The notes beneath the pieces are model-generated. The model saw only the letters and a program-made list of their open reading frames with translations, had not been told where the DNA came from and did not search any database. From assembly GCA_900550495.1 (NCBI GenBank), contig URSJ01000006.1, positions 1-63,716 on the forward strand: 63,716 nt of DNA, given 5' to 3'. This DNA is from an uncultured Rickettsiales bacterium. Lineage in GTDB: Bacteria; Pseudomonadota; Alphaproteobacteria; Rs-D84. Below, one piece after another: positions 34,096-42,685 of the stretch (position 1 is its first letter; each line of letters starts with the position of its first letter). The translations under genes were made by a program, and so were the position numbers.

Positions 34096-36624
34096 ATGAA
34101 AAGACTGATTGTTGTATTGAGTGGATTACTGGTTTTGCCAGCGTTTGCAGAGGTTGCGCCCGCATATTACTATGACGACACCGTTGAATATTTGGATACG
34201 GATGTTGACGCCGATGCAGATGATTTGGTTGTTGATGATGCGGAAAGTGTTATTCAAAATCAGAATAATGGTACGGCTAATGCGTCTGCGCCTGCGGTTG
34301 CATCACGTGGTGTGACAAATGCATCGTCGCGTGTGGCGTCTGTGTCGCCGCGTGTAACCGGAACGACACGTGTAACAACGGCACGTAATAATGCAATAAC
34401 ATCGCGCACTGTTACGGCACGCACTGCATCAGCCACGGCGTCACGTGCAAATGTTTCGCGTGCAGCAAACGTGTCACGCGCAGCGGCAACGTCATCGGCG
34501 AATAAAAATGTTTCAGCACGTCGTGCGGTGCCAAATACGACTGCCGCGCGTGCATCAATCGTGCAAACAGATACAGTCAATACACCACTGTATACCGGTC
34601 GTGTTGGTGTGCGCAGTCAATCTGTGACAACACGTGTTCCAACGGTTCGTATGGCGGCGGCAACATCAGCGACATCGTCTGATACATCAACAACGTCGAC
34701 AACCAGTATGGACGAATTGGCCCAGGTTACCGATTTTTGCAAGGCACAGTATCAGTCATGTATGGATAATTTCTGTAACGTTCTGGATGATAATCAGGGG
34801 CGTTGCAGTTGCAGCAAGAATTTAAAGAATTATGAAAAAACTGAAACTGCACTGAGACAGGCAACCGAAGATTTGCAAGATGTTGCGCAAAAGATTCAGT
34901 ATATAGGACTGAGCAGGGATGAGGTAGAAACCTTGTTCACCCAGACCGAGGCAGAATTAAAAATGCAGACTTCTAGTGACAGTTCGCAGTTAAAGAGTGA
35001 TTTGGATAGAATCAAGAGCATGATTGTCGATGTGAAATCTGCTTCGGCAACGTCCACTGACAGTGGGTTGAGTTTTGATTTGTCAGGTCTGTTGGACTTT
35101 ACTGTTAGCAGCACCGGTTTTGATTTAAGTTCGTTCTTGGGTAACACAACTAATACGTCCAGTATCAGCAATCAGCGTGGCGAACAGTTATATAAAACCG
35201 CCAGTGCGCGTTGCAAAGCATCAGTTCTGAACACATGCAGTGCCCAGGGTGTTGATATTTCTGTTATTACAAACGCATACGATTTGGAAATTGATAAACA
35301 GTGTATCATATATGAACGTGCGCTGACTGATTCCAATGACAAGATGGCGTCAACCGTTCGCAATGCAAAATCTGTATTACAAAAGGCGCGTTTGTTGGTG
35401 GCTCAGCAAAAGAATACATATGATTTGCGCGGGTGTATAAACGCACTGGATTCATGTATGCAAGATGATTTTGTTTGTGGTTCTGATTATGAATCCTGTT
35501 TGGATCCAACCGGCAAATACATTGTTGACGGCAAAATCGTCGTTGGCAGTACACCCGGACAAAAGGTTGATTCAAACGTTGCTGCACCAAAGTATTATAC
35601 AGATAATTTGTATGCAACATGGAATTACAACAGCACAAACGCCTGGGCCGATGGTGGCAGCCTGAGTGAATATATCGACAAGACAATCACCAATACAGCC
35701 CAGACTAAAACGTCTGATGTTATGTCTAATTTCTTGCAGTATAAAATCGGCTACAACGATGGTGGCAAGAATTATGGCATGTGCATGTCTGTTTTGAACA
35801 AGTGCCAGGATATTACATATACCGGCACAGGCCAGAGTGCGAAATATAATCCGAAAAACAGCGTGGTTACGGAATATTTGCAACGCACTTTGACACAGAT
35901 AAAGGCGAAGCAGGACGAATTGCTGGCCAGTTATGCTGAAAGTTGTATATCCGATGTTTCATCATGTCTGGGTCAAAATGGTTACAGCACATCATCAACA
36001 ACGACGACCAGCACAAGTGCCAAGAATATTGCAATCAATGCATGCCGTGCGACAATCGTTACATGTATGTCGGTAAATGGCAAAGCAGAGGCTACACCAA
36101 CACCAGATTCAATGGTTGATTGGGTTAGCGCGGTTATTGACAAGAGCACGACGTCATCTGGTTCGTCATCAGGTAATGATTCAGGTACGACAACTGTTCA
36201 ACCGTCAAACTTCTCGACGTGTGCAACGTGCAAAAATGCAAACTTCTCGTGGAACGGCAGTGCTTGTGTTGACAAGATTAATTATTCTGGTATCACGACG
36301 GGAACCATGTGCACAACATCGGGCGGGACATGGAATCCAGCGCGGTGTGTTTGGGTGGCGAAAAATATTCCAGAATCAACCGCAGAGCAGCCTTCCAATC
36401 TGGACAAGATTATAGATTTATGGAGTAGGGCGCCGTGGCAACTGAAAAAAATTGATACAAATTACATAGAGGTTACGGCAAATACGTTTAGCAACGTGAC
36501 CGCATGTAAAGATGCAATAGGCAACACGATAGCCGAAAGTGGGACGGACTTGAACTATGGCGATAATAATCTTACCAGTCCTGACTGGGGTAACGCCAGT
36601 TGCACTGAAAAAGCGTGCGAATAA
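34096..36624 (+). CDS. Large secreted cysteine-rich protein
   Basis: The 842 residues begin with a clear signal peptide (MKRLIVVLSGLLVLPAFA, then EVAPAYYYDD). Then come an acidic stretch (about 30-52), a long low-complexity region of Arg, Ser, Thr, Ala and Val (about 65-200), and a Cys cluster at about 215-239 (C, C, C, then CSC). The rest has scattered Cys pairs in patterns such as CxxxxxxxC (KAQYQSC, RATIVTC), helical charged segments, Ser/Thr linkers (for example SSTTTTSTSAKN) and a Cys-rich C-terminus. A periplasmic or surface role stabilised by disulfides is likely. No known domain is recognised. It has a good ribosome binding site (AGGAAGGAAT) and a terminator, and stands alone. Confidence 0.85.
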   Translation: MKRLIVVLSGLLVLPAFAEVAPAYYYDDTVEYLDTDVDADADDLVVDDAESVIQNQNNGTANASAPAVASRGVTNASSRVASVSPRVTGTTRVTTARNNAITSRTVTARTASATASRANVSRAANVSRAAATSSANKNVSARRAVPNTTAARASIVQTDTVNTPLYTGRVGVRSQSVTTRVPTVRMAAATSATSSDTSTTSTTSMDELAQVTDFCKAQYQSCMDNFCNVLDDNQGRCSCSKNLKNYEKTETALRQATEDLQDVAQKIQYIGLSRDEVETLFTQTEAELKMQTSSDSSQLKSDLDRIKSMIVDVKSASATSTDSGLSFDLSGLLDFTVSSTGFDLSSFLGNTTNTSSISNQRGEQLYKTASARCKASVLNTCSAQGVDISVITNAYDLEIDKQCIIYERALTDSNDKMASTVRNAKSVLQKARLLVAQQKNTYDLRGCINALDSCMQDDFVCGSDYESCLDPTGKYIVDGKIVVGSTPGQKVDSNVAAPKYYTDNLYATWNYNSTNAWADGGSLSEYIDKTITNTAQTKTSDVMSNFLQYKIGYNDGGKNYGMCMSVLNKCQDITYTGTGQSAKYNPKNSVVTEYLQRTLTQIKAKQDELLASYAESCISDVSSCLGQNGYSTSSTTTTSTSAKNIAINACRATIVTCMSVNGKAEATPTPDSMVDWVSAVIDKSTTSSGSSSGNDSGTTTVQPSNFSTCATCKNANFSWNGSACVDKINYSGITTGTMCTTSGGTWNPARCVWVAKNIPESTAEQPSNLDKIIDLWSRAPWQLKKIDTNYIEVTANTFSNVTACKDAIGNTIAESGTDLNYGDNNLTSPDWGNASCTEKACE

Positions 36625-36628
36625 CCGA

Positions 36629-36652
36629 ACCGCCCATTTGGGCGGTTTTTTA
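36629..36652 (+). terminator. Terminator after the Cys-rich gene
   Basis: ACCGCCCA-TT-TGGGCGGT followed by T6. Confidence 0.85.
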
Positions 36653-36680
36653 TAGAAAGCAGTAAACTAGTATTGTTTTG

Positions 36681-36706
36681 CAAAAACACCGCCCATCTGG
36701 GCGGTG
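36681..36706 (-). terminator. Terminator after ihfA
   Basis: Minus-strand CACCGCCCAGATGGGCGGTG followed by T5. It is almost the same hairpin as the terminator 30 bases to the left, which serves the opposite strand. Confidence 0.8.
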
Positions 36707-36711
36707 GGGGA

Positions 36712-37002
36712 TTATTGATGCTTTGCAACGCGTTGTCTGAATTCGTTGCTGGGGCGGAATGACGCAACGCGTCGAGCCGATATAATTGCTGCTTCACCAG
36801 TCTTGGGATTGCGTCCCATACGCTGGGCCTTGGTTAGAATTTTAAAACTGCCAAAACCAGCAAATTTAACCTCTTCGCCGTTGACCAATGCGTCGCGAAT
36901 TTCGTCAAATACGATGTCGACTAATTTATATGCGTCCGCTGTAGTCAGACCGAACTTTTCCCGCAAACGTGCGGCAAAATCACTTCTTGTTACCGTTGAC
37001 AT
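36712..37002 (-). CDS. ihfA: Integration host factor alpha-like (HU/IHF family)
   Basis: The 96-residue DNA-bending protein fits the HU/IHF fold: helical N-terminus (TRSDFAARLREKFGL), FGSFKILTKAQRMGRNPKTGE on the beta arm, and the IHF-like FRPSNEFRQRV near the C-terminus. GRNPKTGE and the following RRVASFRPSN favour IhfA over HU. In many alphaproteobacteria ihfA follows fabH; here it is single, 47 bp upstream of nothing on the same strand except its terminator. The ribosome binding site is AGGAAAGG. Confidence 0.85.
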   Translation of the reverse strand: MSTVTRSDFAARLREKFGLTTADAYKLVDIVFDEIRDALVNGEEVKFAGFGSFKILTKAQRMGRNPKTGEAAIISARRVASFRPSNEFRQRVAKHQ

Positions 37003-37093
37003 TTTTTACCTTTCCTGTTTTTATCAGGCCTATTATACTCGTGACTATTATAACTTGCAATATTAAAATCCAAGGAATAAAATAAAACCATGT

Positions 37094-37169
37094 GTTCCCA
37101 TAGTTCAACGGGATAGAACAAATTCCTCCTAAGAATTAAATCCGGGTTCGAGTCCTGGTGGGAACGCCA
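37094..37169 (+). tRNA. trnR: tRNA-Arg (CCU anticodon)
   Basis: A 76-base cloverleaf. The acceptor stem GTTCCCA pairs with TGGGAAC, the anticodon stem-loop AATTC-CTCCTAA-GAATT gives anticodon CCU (reads AGG), the T loop is GGTTCGAGTCC, and CCA is encoded. Confidence 0.95.
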
Positions 37170-37195
37170 ATTTAGGTGTTGGCTTACACAATCAC

Positions 37196-37224
37196 TTGCA
37201 ATATTTTTCAAAATAATGTATTAT
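37196..37224 (+). promoter_or_regulatory. Predicted promoter of the secreted tail-fibre-like gene
   Basis: TTGCAA (37196-37201), 17 bases, TATTAT (37219-37224). The leader would be about 22 bases. Confidence 0.55.
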
Positions 37225-37252
37225 TGTCGCGACGAGGGTCGTGGAGGTAGTA

Positions 37253-37618
37253 ATGTTTTTTGTACGTTTTATGCTCGGGATAATGGCGTCCGTCGTGTCT
37301 ATATCGCCTGTGCTGGCCGGTATCCCTAGCACGGCATATGTGCAATCAAATATCAATGCAAAAATGACCGAGCATACAGAAAATACAGAAAATCCGCATA
37401 ATGTAACTGCGGCTCAGGTTGGTCTGGGAAATGTCAAAAACGTTGATACAACAAATGCTGCAAATTTGACCACAGGAACGGTCAATGTTGAACGGTTACC
37501 TGTGGGAACAGCGGCGAATACGGTCGCGGCGGGTGACGATACGCGTTTTGATACAATTGCAACACAATCGCCAGAGGCAACGCCACCAGTTGGACGCGCA
37601 TTTTTGTGGTTTAATTAA
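37253..37618 (+). CDS. Secreted protein with phage tail-fibre-like repeat
   Basis: The 121-residue reading starts at ATG 37253 with GGAGG five bases upstream. It has a signal peptide (MFFVRFMLGIMASVVSISPVLA, then GIPSTAYV). The body carries ENPHNVTAAQVGLGNVKNVDTTN, a hallmark of phage tail-fibre repeats (NPHxVTAxQVGLGNVxN), and then GTVNVERLPVGTAANTVAAGDDTRF. Phage fibre proteins have no signal peptide, so this looks like a repurposed, exported module. It ends with GRAFLWFN. Function unknown; adhesion is possible. Confidence 0.75.
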   Translation: MFFVRFMLGIMASVVSISPVLAGIPSTAYVQSNINAKMTEHTENTENPHNVTAAQVGLGNVKNVDTTNAANLTTGTVNVERLPVGTAANTVAAGDDTRFDTIATQSPEATPPVGRAFLWFN

Positions 37619-37652
37619 AAAATATGTTGTTTAATTAAAAAAAATTGTTAGG

Positions 37653-37684
37653 CTGTTTGACTTATGTGTTGAACAGTTTTTTTC
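37653..37684 (+). terminator. Weak hairpin with T-run before the metal-loop membrane protein
   Basis: CTGTT / AACAG enclosing a 14-base loop, followed by T7. The stem is short. Confidence 0.4.
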
Positions 37685-37696
37685 ACGGGGGCATAA

Positions 37697-38026
37697 ATGA
37701 AAAACAAGGCTGTTAAAATCGGAATAATCGCGTCGTTGGTGCCACATTTATTTTGCTGTGTGTTGCCAATCGTGTTGTCGGTTGTGTCATTGGTTGCGCC
37801 AGAATTCGCGCACACATCGGTGTTGCCAGAATGGATTGAACCGTGGCTGTTCGTATTTTCAGCGTTAATGTTGGGGGTGTCGTGGGTGCTGGTCGTGCGC
37901 GATTGTCATTGCGATTGTGAACATTGTCACGATGGTGCTGGACACCGTCGCCAGAAAATAATCCTGGGGGTTATTACGCTGATATTTATAATCAGTGTTA
38001 TTTTGCACATTTTATCACACAAATAA
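37697..38026 (+). CDS. Small membrane protein with a Cys/His-rich loop
   Basis: The 109 residues form about four hydrophobic segments. The first contains a vicinal cysteine pair (HLFCCVLPIVLSV, about 18-30) like that of mercury or metal transporters such as MerT/MerC. The loop between helices 3 and 4 reads RDCHCDCEHCHDGAGH: four Cys and four His in 16 residues, an obvious metal-binding patch. The C-terminus is HILSHK. The ribosome binding site is GGGGG. Metal uptake, efflux or sensing is inferred. The exact family is not recognised. Confidence 0.72.
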   Translation: MKNKAVKIGIIASLVPHLFCCVLPIVLSVVSLVAPEFAHTSVLPEWIEPWLFVFSALMLGVSWVLVVRDCHCDCEHCHDGAGHRRQKIILGVITLIFIISVILHILSHK

Positions 38027-38030
38027 AAAA

Positions 38031-38054
38031 CGTCCCATTTCGGGACATTTTTTT
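38031..38054. terminator. Terminator between the membrane protein gene and the M13 peptidase gene
   Basis: GTCCC-ATTTC-GGGAC with A6 before and T7 after, between converging genes. Confidence 0.75.
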
Positions 38055-40047
38055 ACCATAACTTTATTCGTTTTTCTGGGGCGATATATAACGCGTCGCT
38101 GGGCTGTATTCCAAATGCATCATACCACGTTGCGATGTTCGGCAATATACCATTGACGCGGTTGCGTGCCAGGGAATGTTCGTCAACCTTGGTCAGACGC
38201 AGGTCTTCGTCGGGGCGACTGTTTTGCGCCCAACTGCCGGCGTATGCGATAAAGAAACGTTGGTCTGCGGTGAATCCATCGGCAACATCAGTTGCGTGAC
38301 CAAAGTTTTTATATGCGGTAAATGATACAGTTATCCCACCATGGTCCGCCAGGTTTTCGCCCAGTGTAAATTTGCCGTTTGCGTGTACGCCAGGCGCAAT
38401 TACGATTTTATCAAACTGTGTGCGCAACGCGTCGGCACGCTGTTCAAATCCCTGGGCATCGCGCACAGTCCACCAATCGGTCATATTGCCGTTGGCATCA
38501 AAATGACGGCCAGAATCATCAAAACCGTGTGTCATTTCGTGACCAATAATACTGCCGATTGCGCCATAGTTAAATGCGTCGTCTGCGTTCATATCAAAGA
38601 ACGGATACTGTAATATGCCGGCCGGAAAACATATCTCGTTCGTAGATGGGTCATAATACGCGTTGATTTCGTGTGCGTTCATATACCACAGGGTTGGGTC
38701 TTTTTCGCGACCGATTTTGTTCAGCCAAAAATCATCTTCAAATTTTGATACAATCAGCATATTTTCCCACAGTGACGCGTTCGGGTCTATGTGCAATTCA
38801 GAATAATCGCGCCACTTGTCCGGGTATCCGATTTTTGCGTGAAACGTGTCCAGTTTTTGTAATGCCTGGCGTTTAGTTTCGTCGGACATCCATTCCAGGT
38901 TTTCAATCCGCACGCCCAATGCGCGTTGCAGGTTTTTCACCAATTCTTGCATACGTTTTTTTGCGTCTGCGGAAAAATATTTTTTCACATACAGGTGGCC
39001 GATTTCTTCGCCCAGGGTGCCGTCCAGCATCGCGACCGCGCGTTTCCAGCGTGGCTTTGGCGTGGGTTGGCCGGCCATTGTGCGGTTATAAAAATCAAAT
39101 GATATTTCGTATGTTGTGTCGTCCAGTAATGTGTCTGCGGCACTGACAATGCGATATTTCAGATATGTCTTTATCAAATCCAAATCAGTATCGTTCATAA
39201 TCGCGATTGATTCTGCGATTGCCTCTGGCTGGGCGATGTTGATTTGCGTCGCACGCGTTGCGCCACGCGCAGCCAAGTATGCGTCCCAATCAAATCCTGG
39301 GAAACGTGATTTGATTTCGTCCAGTGTCATTTTGTGATAGTTTGCATGTGGGTCACGCAATTTTTCCTTTGGATAAAAAGACCGCGCCATACGTAATTCT
39401 AAATCGTATAATTTTTTTGCGTCCACAGAAATGCCAAAGTTTTTCATTTGTTTCGCAATAAATTCCAGATACTTTTTGCGAATCTGGATTGTTTTTTTGT
39501 CTGTGTCAAAATAGTAATCACGTGCCAGCCCCAGTCCGCCCTGGCCAATGTTATACAGGTAATGCGTGCTGTCTGTTTCGTCCAGTGCAACGCCATCGCC
39601 CCAAAATGCCGATGTCATCTGGTGCATACGGCCAATAAATTCTGGTAATTCGTCGCGCGATTTTATCGCGTCAATTTCTGCAATCTGGGCGGCGACCGGG
39701 CGCACGCCGTCGGCGTTTAATTTTTCTGTGTTCATCGCGATTTTATACAGCGTCCCGATTTTTCCGGTATCTGTTTCGGCAATTTCACGCACACGCACCA
39801 GGTTGGTATCGTGCAAAACATCAAACACACCATATCGTGTATAGTCGTCTGGGATTGGGTGCGCCGACCGCCAACCGTTTGTTGCATACGCGTAAAAATC
39901 GTCGCCTGGACGAACAGTTGTATCCATATTTTCAAGTCGTATCCCAGTGTTCATAATTACATCCTTTGGTTTTGTTAAATAGTGTGCAATCACAACCGCG
40001 GCGACAACCGCGATTATTCCGATTATGTTCAGTAATTTGTTTTTCAT
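38053..40047 (-). CDS. M13-family zinc metallopeptidase (PepO/neprilysin type)
   Basis: The 664-residue protein has a single N-terminal membrane anchor (about 5-24) and a large extracytoplasmic domain. The zinc site is HEMTHGFDDSGR (HExxH, about 505) and the third ligand lies in ENLADHGGITVS about 55 residues later. WYMNAHEINAYYDPSTNEICFPAGILQ is the family's substrate-binding NAYY block. The C-terminus ends RIKLW. It probably cleaves peptides in the periplasm. The start at 40047 overlaps the hemW stop by four bases (ATGA), so the two genes are one operon; a longer start at 40065 lies inside hemW. Confidence 0.92.
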   Translation of the reverse strand: MKNKLLNIIGIIAVVAAVVIAHYLTKPKDVIMNTGIRLENMDTTVRPGDDFYAYATNGWRSAHPIPDDYTRYGVFDVLHDTNLVRVREIAETDTGKIGTLYKIAMNTEKLNADGVRPVAAQIAEIDAIKSRDELPEFIGRMHQMTSAFWGDGVALDETDSTHYLYNIGQGGLGLARDYYFDTDKKTIQIRKKYLEFIAKQMKNFGISVDAKKLYDLELRMARSFYPKEKLRDPHANYHKMTLDEIKSRFPGFDWDAYLAARGATRATQINIAQPEAIAESIAIMNDTDLDLIKTYLKYRIVSAADTLLDDTTYEISFDFYNRTMAGQPTPKPRWKRAVAMLDGTLGEEIGHLYVKKYFSADAKKRMQELVKNLQRALGVRIENLEWMSDETKRQALQKLDTFHAKIGYPDKWRDYSELHIDPNASLWENMLIVSKFEDDFWLNKIGREKDPTLWYMNAHEINAYYDPSTNEICFPAGILQYPFFDMNADDAFNYGAIGSIIGHEMTHGFDDSGRHFDANGNMTDWWTVRDAQGFEQRADALRTQFDKIVIAPGVHANGKFTLGENLADHGGITVSFTAYKNFGHATDVADGFTADQRFFIAYAGSWAQNSRPDEDLRLTKVDEHSLARNRVNGILPNIATWYDAFGIQPSDALYIAPEKRIKLW

Positions 40048-41123
40048 TTTCCGTCCCAGTTGCACAAGTCTAGCAACAAATCATCTAAAATCAACATACC
40101 TTTTTCCGTGACGCAAATTCGGTCATTGTTATCACAAACCAGTTCTGGATTTGCGCGCAGCCAGTCAGTGTTTATTACGCGCATAACGTCATCGGATTTA
40201 CGCACACCACGCACGGTGCGCAGACCTGTTATAATTTTTTCTGTGGCGCGCGCCGCTGGCGTCAGTGGTTGCATTTGTATATCGTCGCCACCACGCTGTT
40301 CATACCAGGTGCCGTCAATGTATGGTCGCCCAGCCGCACCACGACCAATGCCAACATAGGCGTCGCCGTCCCATACGTTCTGGTTGTGAATGCATTCGTT
40401 GCCAGGGGTGGCATAATTTGAAACCTCGTACCGGGGCAGGGCCAGCGTCCCTGCGATTGTGCAATACATATCGGCCATCGCGTCGTTTGATGGCATTGCT
40501 AAATTCATTTGGCCAAATGGTGTGTTTTTTTCAATGGTCAATTCATACATTGACACGTGGCCCAGCCCCAAGGCATTTATATCCCGACACATTTGTGCGA
40601 CGGTGTCCGCATTATCCCCCGGGATTCCATATATAAAATCTGCGTTCACGCGCAGGCCCATTTTCATCGCCACGTCCAATAATTGCATTGCGTCGCGTAC
40701 ATTGTGCCGTCGCCCCAAGAATTCCAGTTCTGGGTTATCCAGGCGTTGCACCCCCACCGACAGGCGATTTACCCCGGCGTCCATAAATTCACGCAACCGC
40801 GTCGCGTCCAGTGTTTTTGGATTTGATTCCAATGTGATTTCTGGGTTTGGGGCAATGTTAAAATTGTCGCGCAACGCGTTCATAATTCGTGCAAACACGC
40901 GCGTTGGCATCAGTGACGGTGTGCCACCACCAAAAAATACAGTTGGAACCGCAACGCGCCCCAGGTGCGCACCCCAGAATTGGATTTCGCGCACAATGCC
41001 GTCGGCAAATCTGTCCCAGTCAGGCGCAGTGCATGCGGCCGAAAAAAATGCGCAATATTTGCACTTGGACATACAAAATGGTGTGTGAATATATATATTG
41101 TGTGGCATTTCCATACGACGCAT
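40044..41123 (-). CDS. hemW: HemW-like radical SAM heme chaperone
   Basis: The 359-residue protein is a radical SAM enzyme of the HemN/HemW family. The cluster ligands are in PFCMSKCKYCAFF (CxxxCxxC, about 17-24), followed by FFGGGTPSLM, LESNPKTL, GVQRLDNPELEFLGRRHN, and SNYATPGNECIHNQNVWDG. HemW proteins bind heme and deliver it to respiratory enzymes; coproporphyrinogen oxidase (HemN) has an extra N-terminal part that is absent. The first of three possible starts (41123, 41114, 41108) is given; the family normally begins only a few residues before IYIHTPFC. Confidence 0.9.
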   Translation of the reverse strand: MRRMEMPHNIYIHTPFCMSKCKYCAFFSAACTAPDWDRFADGIVREIQFWGAHLGRVAVPTVFFGGGTPSLMPTRVFARIMNALRDNFNIAPNPEITLESNPKTLDATRLREFMDAGVNRLSVGVQRLDNPELEFLGRRHNVRDAMQLLDVAMKMGLRVNADFIYGIPGDNADTVAQMCRDINALGLGHVSMYELTIEKNTPFGQMNLAMPSNDAMADMYCTIAGTLALPRYEVSNYATPGNECIHNQNVWDGDAYVGIGRGAAGRPYIDGTWYEQRGGDDIQMQPLTPAARATEKIITGLRTVRGVRKSDDVMRVINTDWLRANPELVCDNNDRICVTEKGMLILDDLLLDLCNWDGK

Positions 41124-41212
41124 TGTATCGCGGTATAAAATCGGCGCAAGTGATAAATGAAATCACTTTTGCAGGGGCTGTTTTTATGATATAATAATCC
41201 CAAGAAAAAGAA

Positions 41213-42667
41213 ATGAAGACAGGAATAATAACCTTTTTTACCGGCGTTTTTGCGTCTGTCGCGGCGTTCGCTGCGAACGAGGGCGTGCCGTCGTATTATC
41301 AGACATCGTCAACTAATGCGAACCAAGTTGGCTATTCCCAGTATCAAAATCAGGGCTATACGAAATATGTCGGACAATATGGCAATAAACAGGTTGTGGG
41401 CAGTCGGTCTTATTCATACCAGGTTCCGCGTCAAACGGTGGTCCAGCCAACGTATTCTGGCACAATGACGGCAAACGGAATTTCTGGGGCGGACACGGCC
41501 AAGACGACGATTACGCCAACATACGCGCGTCGTTTTGCAAACTTTGAATTTGAAACCGGGGTCAATTCCATTTTGCAATGGGACGATATGGTTTTTAACG
41601 AGGTTGGCGTCACAGCCCAGCATAATTTCAGTCTGCGCAATTTTGATATGTTTGCGTTTGCTGAATATACATACGGTCGTATGGCGTCGGGTGGTCTGTC
41701 TATGGATTATGACCTGAAACCATTTAACGAATCCGAACCGAATAGGGGGATATTTACCATTTCTGTTGGTGACCAATCGGGGCGGACAAACCATTTCCGT
41801 TTTGGCGTTGGGGCGCATCATGTGTGGGATATTGGTGGCTGGAAATTATCGCCATCGTTTGGATATGAAATATTCAAACATAATTTGGAAATGTCCGATC
41901 ACTATTACCCGAACCCGGGCGTGTATTTGCCACTGATGACGGACAAGGGGGCGTATGTATATGGTGATGCGGCCGGTAATTATTATTCTGTGCCCATCGG
42001 GACCCCGGTTGCAGATGACTGGTACCAGGTATGTATGTCGCCCGAAGATTTAAAGGTTGTTCCGGCGTCATCAAATGGGGGGATTTTTTCACTGGGGACA
42101 TCATTGCCGACGATTGATTATGATGCGTCATGGGGCACAGTGCCATGGGGCGTAGACAGTGGCGAATGCGTCGTTATCGGCGGTGATGGCCCAATTATAG
42201 TAGAGGGTAAAACCCACGAATACAACACAACCTGGTCTGGATTTTATATCGGAATGGAAGTGGAAAAGCAAATGACACTGTCGGACAAATTGCGCTTTTA
42301 TGTCCAATTTGGATTGCCGAAATATTCGTCCGAAGGAATTTGGCCAAACCGCACAGATTGGCAACAGAACCCCAGTTTCCTGGACGAGGGATCCAACGGT
42401 GCCTATTCATACCAGGCCGAAATGGAATACAATATGCGCGTGTCTGACCGTCTGCAATTGGTGTTGCGTGCCGATACGAATTATTTCTATGTTGGCAAGA
42501 TTGGTGGTGAATTGTATGTCGCCGAAACTTCTCATTATGAACAGCAAGAAAATGGCGACTGGGTTGTTGTTACAGTTCCGGCACATACTGAAAAAATCAG
42601 TGACCAGTTAAAGCATGCCAGGTGGCAATCATTTGGACTGCATCTGGGGCTGAAATACGCATTTTAA
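41213..42667 (+). CDS. Outer-membrane beta-barrel protein
   Basis: The 484 residues start with a signal peptide (MKTGIITFFTGVFASVAAFA). A Tyr/Gln/Ser-rich region follows (about 25-95). After about residue 100 the sequence alternates polar and hydrophobic residues typical of membrane beta-strands (RFANFEFETGV, FDMFAFAEYTYGRM, FRFGVGAHHVWDIGG, RLQLVLRADTNYFYVG). The last residue is Phe after GLHLGLKYA, the outer-membrane insertion signal. Possibly an omptin-like or porin-like barrel, but no catalytic motif was confirmed. mltB follows after 18 bases. The promoter includes TATAAT near 41188. Confidence 0.75.
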   Translation: MKTGIITFFTGVFASVAAFAANEGVPSYYQTSSTNANQVGYSQYQNQGYTKYVGQYGNKQVVGSRSYSYQVPRQTVVQPTYSGTMTANGISGADTAKTTITPTYARRFANFEFETGVNSILQWDDMVFNEVGVTAQHNFSLRNFDMFAFAEYTYGRMASGGLSMDYDLKPFNESEPNRGIFTISVGDQSGRTNHFRFGVGAHHVWDIGGWKLSPSFGYEIFKHNLEMSDHYYPNPGVYLPLMTDKGAYVYGDAAGNYYSVPIGTPVADDWYQVCMSPEDLKVVPASSNGGIFSLGTSLPTIDYDASWGTVPWGVDSGECVVIGGDGPIIVEGKTHEYNTTWSGFYIGMEVEKQMTLSDKLRFYVQFGLPKYSSEGIWPNRTDWQQNPSFLDEGSNGAYSYQAEMEYNMRVSDRLQLVLRADTNYFYVGKIGGELYVAETSHYEQQENGDWVVVTVPAHTEKISDQLKHARWQSFGLHLGLKYAF

Positions 42668-42685
42668 TACAGGGGGGAAAACAAA

